From Verrucomicrobiota bacterium (GTDB lineage Bacteria; Verrucomicrobiota; Kiritimatiellia; CAIQIC01; JAGNIJ01), in the NCBI GenBank assembly GCA_022710725.1, contig JAKLGK010000004.1:124001-188000 (forward strand): a stretch of 64,000 nt of DNA, in the 5' to 3' direction. The notes under the pieces are model-generated. The model searched no databases. It saw only the letters and a program-made list of their open reading frames with translations, and was not told where the DNA came from. Made by a program: the position numbers and the translations under genes. Every line of letters starts with the position of its first letter. The first letter of the stretch is position 1. Of the stretch, positions 57,477-64,000 are shown piece by piece.

Positions 57477-58829
57477 ATGAACCCGGGCAACAGGATCGGC
57501 GGGCTCGCGGCGTTGCTGCTGGGGCTCGCCCTGCTCTCCGCGTGCGAGGTGCGCCGGCCGCCCCGGGTCGTCCGGATGGCCCGCCCGACCATCTCCCTCC
57601 ACGAGGCCGTGCGGCTGGACAACCGCGACGAACTGGCGCTCAACCGCGCCGTCGGCGCGGATATCAACGCGCGGGACGGCGGCGGACGCACCCCGCTGCA
57701 CATCGCGGCGGAACTGGGCCGGGTGGCCGCGGCGGACCTCCTGATCTCCTGGGGCGCCGACGTCAACGCGCAGGATGCGCACGGCCGCTCCCCCATGCAC
57801 GCGGCGGCCGCCGCCGGGCACGCCGGCATCGAACGATTGCTGATCTCCGCCAGCGCCAACGTCAACGCCACGGACACGGAAGGGCTGACGCCCGTCCTGG
57901 TCGCGCACCTCCAGAACCGGCAGGACGTATTCGATCTCCTGATCGCGGCCGGCGCCGAGTTCGACTTCGCGCCGGAGGTGGAGGAATGGGTGCCCGCGCC
58001 CGCGCCCCCCGCCGCCGTCGCCGCCCCGGCGGCCCCGGAACCCCGCCGCATCCAGGGCTCGTTCCGCACCTGGACGAGCGCCTCCGCCGCGCAGATCGAG
58101 GCGGAATTCGTGGATATCGTGACGGACATGGTCATCCTGCGCACCCCGCGGGACGAACTCCTGCGCATCCCGATCACCCGGCTCCAGCGCGAGGACCAGA
58201 TCCTGGCGCGGGAATTGAGCGGCGCCGCGAAACCCAGGCTGGTGCGGCGTGCCCCCACCCCGTCCGAGGGCGGCTCCACGTCCGCGGCGTCGCTCGGCCC
58301 GCGGATCGGGAAACAGAACAGCTGGACCATCCTCGAGAACTGCCATCTCCTGCACAACGATTCCAACGACGGCGACTCGGTCCACATCAGCCACCAGGGC
58401 AAGGAATACATCTTCCGCCTCTATTACGTGGACGCGCCCGAGACGAGCCTGAACTTCCCCCAGCGCGTCGAGGACCAGGGCCGCTACTTCGACCTCAACA
58501 CCGAGGAGGCGCTGGGCATCGGGCACAAGGCCGCCCGCTTCACCGCCCAGGCGCTGGGCGGCAACGCGCTGACCGTCGCCACCCAGTGGGAAGACGCCCG
58601 GGGCCAGAGCGCCCTGCCGAGGTACTACGCCTTCATCACGACGCCGAACGGAGACCTGGATGAACTGCTGGTCGCGGAAGGCCTGGCCCGCATCTACGGC
58701 ATGCCCATCGACAGCAGCCTGGGAGACCAGAAGCGCCAGCACCTCAAGAGGCTGGAAAGCCGCGCGCGGCAGAATCACAAGGGCGGCTGGACCAAGGCCA
58801 AACCCGGCGAAGGGCCGGCCGAGGGCTAA
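57477..58829 (+). CDS. lipoprotein with ankyrin repeats, SHD1 domain and thermonuclease-like domain
   Basis: A 450-aa chimera. A lipoprotein signal has lipobox LLSAC (Cys about 23). Ankyrin repeats occupy about 40-165 (GRTPLHIAAELGRVAAADLL, GRSPMHAAAAAGHAGIERLL, GLTPVLVAHLQNRQDVFDLL). A Pro/Ala linker is followed by an SHD1 domain at about 190-240 (FRTWTSASAAQIEAEFVDI ... LRIPITRLQREDQ). The C-terminal region, about 280-445, has the staphylococcal-nuclease layout: NDGDSVHISHQGKEYIFRLY, YVDAPETS, GHKAARFTAQAL, LVAEGLARIYG. The usual catalytic Arg/Glu set is not clearly complete, so nuclease activity is uncertain. GGAG precedes the ATG by 7 bases. It probably acts in the periplasm, attached to a membrane. 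It is divergent from lptD and convergent with tyrS. Confidence 0.82.
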   Translation: MNPGNRIGGLAALLLGLALLSACEVRRPPRVVRMARPTISLHEAVRLDNRDELALNRAVGADINARDGGGRTPLHIAAELGRVAAADLLISWGADVNAQDAHGRSPMHAAAAAGHAGIERLLISASANVNATDTEGLTPVLVAHLQNRQDVFDLLIAAGAEFDFAPEVEEWVPAPAPPAAVAAPAAPEPRRIQGSFRTWTSASAAQIEAEFVDIVTDMVILRTPRDELLRIPITRLQREDQILARELSGAAKPRLVRRAPTPSEGGSTSAASLGPRIGKQNSWTILENCHLLHNDSNDGDSVHISHQGKEYIFRLYYVDAPETSLNFPQRVEDQGRYFDLNTEEALGIGHKAARFTAQALGGNALTVATQWEDARGQSALPRYYAFITTPNGDLDELLVAEGLARIYGMPIDSSLGDQKRQHLKRLESRARQNHKGGWTKAKPGEGPAEG

Positions 58830-58832
58830 GGC

Positions 58833-60053
58833 TTACCCAACGCGCGCAAAACCGCGCTTGCCGCAGCGGATCACGGCGCCCGCGGGCACGTCCACGGCCG
58901 CCTTCGGATCGGAGATCTTCGCGTCCCCCACCCGCACCGCGCCCTGCTGGACCAGGCGCCGCGCCTCGCTGTTGCTGGACGCCAGCCCCGCCTTGACCAG
59001 CAGCGCCACGATGTTCATCCGGCCGTCCGGCCGATCGGCGGCTTCCAGCCGGACCGTCGGGATATCCGCCGGGACCTGGTCCTGCGAGAAGACCCGCGCG
59101 AACTCCTCCGAGGCCGCGCGGCCGGCCTCCGCCCCGTGAAACCGGGCCACCACGGCCCGGGCCAGCTCGTCCTTGACGGCCCGCGGATGCAGGCTCCCGT
59201 CCTGCACCCGGCGGCGCATGGCCGCGATCTCCGGGTCCGGCCGGCAGAGCACCAGCGAGAAGTAGCGCCACATCAACTCGTCGCTGACGGACATGACCTT
59301 GCCGAATATTTCCTTCGGCGGCTCGTTCACGCCGATGTAGTTGCCCAGGCTCTTGCTCATCTTGTTCACCCCGTCCAGCCCCTCGAGCAGCGGCAGGGTC
59401 ATGGCGATCTGGGGCGGCTGGCCGAAAACCTTCTGCAGCTCCCGGCCGAGCAGCAGGTTGAACAACTGGTCCGTTCCGCCCAGTTCGACGTCGGCCCGGA
59501 CCATCACGGAGTCGTAGGCCTGGACGAGCGGGTACAGGAACTCCACCAGCGAGATCGGCTGCTGCGCGGCGTACCGCTTGCCGAAATCGTCCCGGGCCAG
59601 CATCTGGGCGACGGTCACGTGCGCGGAGAGGCGGATGACGTCCTCGAAGCTCATCGGGGACAGCCACTCGGAGTTGAACCGCGTCTCCGTGCGCGCCGGG
59701 TCGAGAATCTTGAAGACCTGCTCCTGGTAGGTCTTCGCGTTGGCTTGCACCTGCTCGCGCGACAGGGCCTTGCGGGTCTGCGACTTGCCGGACGGGTCGC
59801 CGATCATACCCGTGAAATCGCCGATGATGAACACGACGGTATGCCCGAGGTCCTGGAACTCCCGGAGCTTGTTCAGGCCGACCACGTGGCCGAGGTGGAT
59901 GTCCGGCGCGGACGGGTCCGCCCCGTACTTCACCCGCAGCGGGCGGTTCTCCTTCTTGGCGGACTCCAGGCGGGCCCGCAATTCGTCCGCCGAATGGAGA
60001 TCCACGGAACGGGAGGCCAGGACGTCAAACTCGGCATGGGCAGATGTATTCAT
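58833..60053 (-). CDS. tyrS: tyrosyl-tRNA synthetase
   Basis: A 406-aa class I aminoacyl-tRNA synthetase of the TyrRS type common in many bacteria (TyrZ-like). The HIGH motif is HLGH at about residues 53-56 within [13 protein letters not shown]. The KMSKS motif is exact near 232-236 ([14 protein letters not shown]). A C-terminal S4 RNA-binding domain ([28 protein letters not shown]) contacts the tRNA. It charges tRNA-Tyr. The start MNTSAHAEF is 17 codons inside the longest frame and gives the normal length. A TATCAT -10-like box lies 17 bases upstream of the ATG. Confidence 0.96.
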   Translation of the reverse strand: MNTSAHAEFDVLASRSVDLHSADELRARLESAKKENRPLRVKYGADPSAPDIHLGHVVGLNKLREFQDLGHTVVFIIGDFTGMIGDPSGKSQTRKALSREQVQANAKTYQEQVFKILDPARTETRFNSEWLSPMSFEDVIRLSAHVTVAQMLARDDFGKRYAAQQPISLVEFLYPLVQAYDSVMVRADVELGGTDQLFNLLLGRELQKVFGQPPQIAMTLPLLEGLDGVNKMSKSLGNYIGVNEPPKEIFGKVMSVSDELMWRYFSLVLCRPDPEIAAMRRRVQDGSLHPRAVKDELARAVVARFHGAEAGRAASEEFARVFSQDQVPADIPTVRLEAADRPDGRMNIVALLVKAGLASSNSEARRLVQQGAVRVGDAKISDPKAAVDVPAGAVIRCGKRGFARVG

Positions 60054-60116
60054 GGTCCGTATTCTTTTAAATGATAGCGGATTGAGAAGTGAAAACGAAG
60101 ACAAAAAGGCCGGGCG

Positions 60117-60146
60117 TGGACAAAGCCATCCGTCTGCGGCTATAGT
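60117..60146 (+). promoter_or_regulatory. sigma-70-like promoter of the polytopic membrane protein gene
   Basis: TGGACA (60117-60122), 18-base spacer, TATAGT (60141-60146), 8 bases before the ATG at 60155, so the transcript would be leaderless or nearly so. Confidence 0.55.
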
Positions 60147-60154
60147 TCCGTTCC

Positions 60155-61324
60155 ATGACGGACTTCGACCGTTGCCCCAGTCCGACGCGCGCGGCTCGTG
60201 TCGGCTTCACCGCAATTCCCGCGGCGGTTGTCGCGGCGATCATGGCTTGGACCTTTGCGACCGCATTCGGCGGCCACATACTGGGCTTCTTCCGGCTCGG
60301 GTCGAAACAGCCGCCTTCTCCCTATATCACCCCCCCGGACTCCGTCCTGGCCAAGGGCGAGGTCGGCTATGACGGGCAGATGTTCCTGACGGTAGCCCTG
60401 GATCCTTTGCTGGCCAACCCCGGAACCCGCGCCGCCCTGGACAATCCCCGGTATCGATACCGCCGCATTCTGTTCCCCGTGCTGGGCTATGCCCTTTCCC
60501 TGGGGCAACGCGCCCTTATCCCGTGGATGCTGGTGTTGATCAACGGCGTTTGTTTTGTGTCCGTCACCATGGTGACGGCGCGCCTGCTGGAATCACTCGG
60601 ACAACCGGCCCGGGCCGCGCTCTTCGCGCTGGGTATCCCGGGTTTCTGGTGCGCCCTGCTCCTGACCACCTCCGAACTGCTCGCCGGCCTGCTGTTTGCC
60701 CTGGCGCTCTTCTGCTACGGCCGCGAGCGGCACGGATGGACGGCTGTCTTCTTCGGACTTGCCGGGCTCACCCACGAAACAATGCTGATCGTGATCGGGA
60801 CACTGGCCTTCCCCCTCGCCGGGCAACGGAAATGGAGGGCGGCAGGAATACTCGCACTGGGTTCGTTGCCGGCTGTGTTGTGGAACCTGTTCATTCTATG
60901 GAAGCTGCCGCCGGCCGGGAGCACCACCGGCCTGGTCGCGAGTTTCTCCTGGCCAGGCGCGGGAATCGCGCAAAAGGTCCTCACCATCGCACGAGGCCCT
61001 TTCAGCGCCAAGGGGCTCTTCGACAGCGCAACTTTTCTTCTCCTTGCCGTCACGTTCGGCCTGCTCGTGATCGCCTTCCTCCAGGAACGGCGATCGCGCT
61101 TCATCCTGCCGTGCGCGCTCGCCTACCTCGGCTTTTTTACCCTGTCGAAGATGCACCTGATCGCCTATTACATCGATTTCCTGCGCGTTTTCAGTAACGC
61201 GGTCTTCCTGCTCATCCCGGCGCTCGCCTGGGGCGCCGGGCGGCGGGCCACGAGCACACTCCTTCTGGCCTGGAGCGCGTGCAGCGCCGCGCTGGTCGCG
61301 GCTTATTCAGCGGGCCTGATCTGA
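60155..61324 (+). CDS. polytopic membrane protein, GT-C-like
   Basis: A 389-aa integral membrane protein with about ten hydrophobic segments. The first loop has [20 protein letters not shown] and, after it, [16 protein letters not shown]. This YDGQ...ALDP...YRxxR pattern recurs in bacterial membrane proteins thought to act in cell-surface polysaccharide formation, and it resembles GT-C enzymes in topology. The donor-binding DE pair is absent, so activity is uncertain. Its 3' end overlaps the convergent CotH-like gene by 22 bases. Confidence 0.72.
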   Translation: MTDFDRCPSPTRAARVGFTAIPAAVVAAIMAWTFATAFGGHILGFFRLGSKQPPSPYITPPDSVLAKGEVGYDGQMFLTVALDPLLANPGTRAALDNPRYRYRRILFPVLGYALSLGQRALIPWMLVLINGVCFVSVTMVTARLLESLGQPARAALFALGIPGFWCALLLTTSELLAGLLFALALFCYGRERHGWTAVFFGLAGLTHETMLIVIGTLAFPLAGQRKWRAAGILALGSLPAVLWNLFILWKLPPAGSTTGLVASFSWPGAGIAQKVLTIARGPFSAKGLFDSATFLLLAVTFGLLVIAFLQERRSRFILPCALAYLGFFTLSKMHLIAYYIDFLRVFSNAVFLLIPALAWGAGRRATSTLLLAWSACSAALVAAYSAGLI

Positions 61325-63981
61325 CTCGCCTGCAGCGTCATCGCCCCGGTCACCGCCGCCCGCCATGTGCCGCCCGTCACCAGGTTTCCATTCACGGTGA
61401 AGGAAAGAGGCTGGTTCGATATGGCGCCGAGCGACAGCTCGGTCCCTTGGAAATACCAGCCCCTGTACGGCAGGGTCTCGCGCCAGCCGTCGACCATCAG
61501 TTCGATCACGCCCTCACCGCGCACCTCCACGGGGACGGGCGCCGGCAGGCCGTACTCCTCCTGGAGCCGGCTGCGCACCGCGTCGCCGCGGTCCGCGAAG
61601 AATCTTCGCGCCGAGGCAAACTCCTCCTCCAGCTCCTCGCGGACATCGGCCAGCCTCAACCTCCTTACGCCGGGCCAACGCGGCCCCCACCGGTTCTGGT
61701 TGAGGTCGCCCTGGTATTCCTCGTCCACGTGATGCATGAAATGGTCTTCCAGCTCGTCGATCCGCCGCAGCCAGCGCGCCGGCTGGAAGGGATGGTTGAG
61801 CAGACGCTGGAACTCGACCAGGTAATACCGGTCGAAGGCCGGGTCCTTCATGAGCGTGCCGAAGACCTGGCGGATGAACCCCATGACGTTGGCGGCGTTG
61901 CGCACCGTGTTGGTCTGGCCCAGCAAAGTATAGTAGAAGACGCCGTCGAGGTCCCAGTTGACGATGCTCCAGGCCGGCGCCGGCCGCCGCTTGTCGAAGA
62001 CGAAGTAGTTCTGGTCGTTGTCCCCCGAGTCCAGGAACACGGTCGAGGCGATCCAGCGCGCCAGGTATCCGCGGTCCATCAAGCGGTCTACGGCCTCCGG
62101 CTTTCCATACCCCGCCCCGCCCCGGGTCACCCCGGCCCAGGCCCGGTCGAACTCGTCCGCCGTCCCGAAGATCACCGGATGGGCCATGCTGCGGCGTTTG
62201 ATCATGTCCACGTCAAGGTGGCCGTAGTGATGCTGGATGTACTCCGGCTGCTCGGGGTCCTCGAGCAGGAAGTAGATGCCGTATGGCTCGTGGTTCATGG
62301 TGACCAGGCAGTGCTTGGTGCGCGGGGCCAGGAACCCGGCGGCCCGCATGAGCTCCAGGCCCAGCGGGTGGTGCACGGCCACCTTGCCCCGCAGGATGAA
62401 CGACCGGGGGCGATCGGGGCCGTCGCCCTCGAACACCGCGCCCGGCCAGCGATCCTGCCCGTACCGCGCCCGGCAGCTGATCCGGAAGGAGCGGACCAGC
62501 GTGCGCGTGCGCGCCGTGCGGCCCTGGTTGCGCAGGCCGGTGTCCGCGGCCGTCACCCGGCCGTTCGGCTCGAACAGCGCCGCGTAGCACGGCCGCTCGC
62601 TGCTGACGCCCCGGGCCATCACGTTGAGCATGATCCCATGCTGACGGTCCCACAGGTTGGCCGGGTCTGTGGCCAGCCACATCACGGGCATGTCGGGCTT
62701 CGGCCCCAGCCAGAACATCCGCGTCGCAACGGAGCTGGAGATCGCGCCCGGCCGGAACGAGCGCGCGCGGACAAGGCACTTCTGCGTGATCGCGAGGCTA
62801 TCCGGGAAGACCGGACTCTGGTCCGTGGGATGGGACCCGTCCAGCGTGTAGCGCACGGTGTCGCCGGGTTCGGCCGGTTCCGCGTTCAGGGTCGCGGGAC
62901 CGTCCAGGTAACCGGTCGGCCGCGTCAGCTTCGGAGCCCGGACCAGGGGCCGCCCCATGGGGGTTGGATCCGCCAGCTGCCAGTGATGGGAGCCCGCCGG
63001 AACGCGGGCGAAGCTCTTCCCGTCCGGCAGGGCCGGAAACGCGACGTAGTCGAGCGGCACGCCCCGCGCGGAATAGAGCGCGACCATCTCCCCCCCGTTG
63101 CTCAAGCGGAATCCCGCATGGATCGAAGGATCTTCCATCTCGAAGGGCCGGTCGGCGTGCGTGGCGAAGATGCGCGCGAGGGATACCTCGCCCTGCTCCA
63201 GGGAGATCGAAATGGTGTGCTCCCGGTAGTCGAAAGGCCAGTACCCGTCCTCGGCGCGGGGATGGCGGATGCGGACGATCTGGTAGTCCCGCCCGGGCTC
63301 GACGGACACGGGAAACCGTTCTCCTCCATCCACCGCGCAACGCAACGCGGCGGGGATCTCCCCGTCGTTTCGGATCCGCAGCCAGAGGCAGTACGGGCCG
63401 GGCTCCGTGACGTCGAAATCGGCGCGGAGCCGCCTCGCCAGGAAATCCTGCTCCGCCGACGACACGCTGTTGGACCCGTACCAAGTGTAGCCGGTCTTGG
63501 TCCTGAAGTCGTCGCGGGCGCTGATCCAGGCCCCGTTTTCCTTCACGATCGCCTCCACCGACGAGTGCATCCGCGACTCGCCGTCCGCCCAGAGCAGCAG
63601 GTAGCCGCCCGGCGCGATCTCGATGTCCGGGAGCGGCCATTTCCGCTTTCGGCCGAGCGTATCGGTCAGGGTGCAGCCCGCGAGCGGGACGGGGCGATCC
63701 GAGCGGTTGTAGAGTTCGACCCAGTCGTCCGGGTTCCCGGCATCGTCCAGCGGGCCCGCGGCGGCCGCGAGGCCGACCTCGTTGATGATCACCGGCGAGA
63801 TGACGGGCAGCAGGTTGGCCTTCAGCACGTCGCCCAGCGTGAAGGGCCGCCGGGGAAGGGCCTGGAACCGGTTCTTCCCGGGCCGGGATCGGAAGCCCGG
63901 CTCAGGGAGGCGGTCCGCGAGGAAGCACAGGCCGGCGAGCGCCGCGAAGGCCATCAGCAGCCCGAGCGCCCGCCGCGCCAC
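61303..63981 (-). CDS. surface protein with lamin-tail, chitobiase-C-like and CotH-kinase domains
   Basis: An 892-aa exported protein; the 5' end may lie outside the window. A signal/anchor is at about residues 5-23. A lamin-tail (LTD) domain lies at about 62-150 (INEVGLAAAAGPLDDAGNPD, WVELYNRSDRPVPLAGCTLT) with a second LTD-like segment near 290-345. A chitobiase-C-like strand pair is at about 365-410 (YTLDGSHPTDQSPVF). A CotH kinase domain follows at about 450-780 (GRTARTRTLVRSFRISCRAR; FLLEDPEQPEYIQ; WSIVNWDLDGVFYY with the metal-binding Asp). CotH proteins phosphorylate secreted proteins or support spore/cell-surface assembly. The only visible start is a GTG at 63981 with a weak RBS, and the frame remains open to the window edge. 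Confidence 0.82.
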   Translation of the reverse strand: MARRALGLLMAFAALAGLCFLADRLPEPGFRSRPGKNRFQALPRRPFTLGDVLKANLLPVISPVIINEVGLAAAAGPLDDAGNPDDWVELYNRSDRPVPLAGCTLTDTLGRKRKWPLPDIEIAPGGYLLLWADGESRMHSSVEAIVKENGAWISARDDFRTKTGYTWYGSNSVSSAEQDFLARRLRADFDVTEPGPYCLWLRIRNDGEIPAALRCAVDGGERFPVSVEPGRDYQIVRIRHPRAEDGYWPFDYREHTISISLEQGEVSLARIFATHADRPFEMEDPSIHAGFRLSNGGEMVALYSARGVPLDYVAFPALPDGKSFARVPAGSHHWQLADPTPMGRPLVRAPKLTRPTGYLDGPATLNAEPAEPGDTVRYTLDGSHPTDQSPVFPDSLAITQKCLVRARSFRPGAISSSVATRMFWLGPKPDMPVMWLATDPANLWDRQHGIMLNVMARGVSSERPCYAALFEPNGRVTAADTGLRNQGRTARTRTLVRSFRISCRARYGQDRWPGAVFEGDGPDRPRSFILRGKVAVHHPLGLELMRAAGFLAPRTKHCLVTMNHEPYGIYFLLEDPEQPEYIQHHYGHLDVDMIKRRSMAHPVIFGTADEFDRAWAGVTRGGAGYGKPEAVDRLMDRGYLARWIASTVFLDSGDNDQNYFVFDKRRPAPAWSIVNWDLDGVFYYTLLGQTNTVRNAANVMGFIRQVFGTLMKDPAFDRYYLVEFQRLLNHPFQPARWLRRIDELEDHFMHHVDEEYQGDLNQNRWGPRWPGVRRLRLADVREELEEEFASARRFFADRGDAVRSRLQEEYGLPAPVPVEVRGEGVIELMVDGWRETLPYRGWYFQGTELSLGAISNQPLSFTVNGNLVTGGTWRAAVTGAMTLQASQIRPAE

Positions 63982-64000
63982 CCGGCCCGTCTCTCGGCGC

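Overview
The window is a GC-rich piece of a Gram-negative (diderm) chromosome. It carries an LptD-type outer-membrane protein, several outer-membrane barrels, type II secretion pseudopilins and many Sec signal peptides. The mix of families points to the PVC superphylum, most likely Kiritimatiellota, Verrucomicrobiota or Lentisphaerota: a Minf_1886-family protein, an SHD1 domain, DUF1844, sulfatases of both Ser and Cys type, a PEP-CTERM-like remnant and very large LamG secreted proteins. This placement is an inference from gene families, not from a phylogeny.

Layout. (1) 25-14654, minus strand: a tightly packed secreted-protein operon. It encodes a 574-aa secreted protein, three tandem fibre-like paralogues (351, 324 and 358 aa), a 2952-aa LamG protein and a 284-aa protein with calcium-binding-type repeats. 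(2) 14688-24621, minus: a glycan/sulfate-ester locus led by a NarX-like histidine kinase, a LuxR-type response regulator and a receiver-only protein, then two arylsulfatases flanking a periplasmic HAD phosphatase, then two outer-membrane barrel proteins. All of 25-24621 is on one strand with short gaps, so the two parts may be co-expressed. (3) 24686-24782: a selenocysteine tRNA, followed by a copper-type P-type ATPase with YHS and heavy-metal-binding domains, a cluster of three palindromic repeats, an SGNH-like protein that has lost its catalytic residues, and a GT-C glycosyltransferase.

(4) 29974-32499: a promoter and two tandem DUF4139-type exported proteins. (5) 32531-36397: a terminator hairpin, two tiny secreted proteins on the minus strand, then an ECF sigma factor, an anti-sigma-like protein with a glycogen-binding domain, a Gly/Ser-repeat secreted protein and an outer-membrane barrel. 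(6) 36453-40517: a compact, overlapping housekeeping-like operon (small membrane protein, HIT hydrolase, Minf_1886 protein, double M16 peptidase, DUF1844 protein). (7) 40524-43813: an exported endonuclease/exonuclease/phosphatase-fold protein, an alkaline-phosphatase-superfamily protein and a divergent sugar-nucleotide epimerase.

(8) 43814-45098: an AT-richer island with a decayed PEP-CTERM-like gene. (9) 45099-47095: aroC, and divergent from it two type II secretion pseudopilins. (10) 47138-52232: a signalling operon of a GNAT acetyltransferase, an unusual propeller/sensor/MFS fusion and a SpoIIE-type phosphatase. (11) 52406-57282: a porin-like protein, then lptD with an epimerase and an inositol-monophosphatase-like protein. 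(12) 57477-63981: an ankyrin-SHD1-nuclease lipoprotein, tyrS, a polytopic membrane protein and a CotH-kinase/lamin-tail surface protein running into the window edge.

The main theme is cell-envelope and extracellular biology: surface fibres, sulfated-glycan processing, glycosylation and envelope stress or signalling. Several promoters can be read directly, and some sit so close to the start codon that leaderless transcripts are likely.
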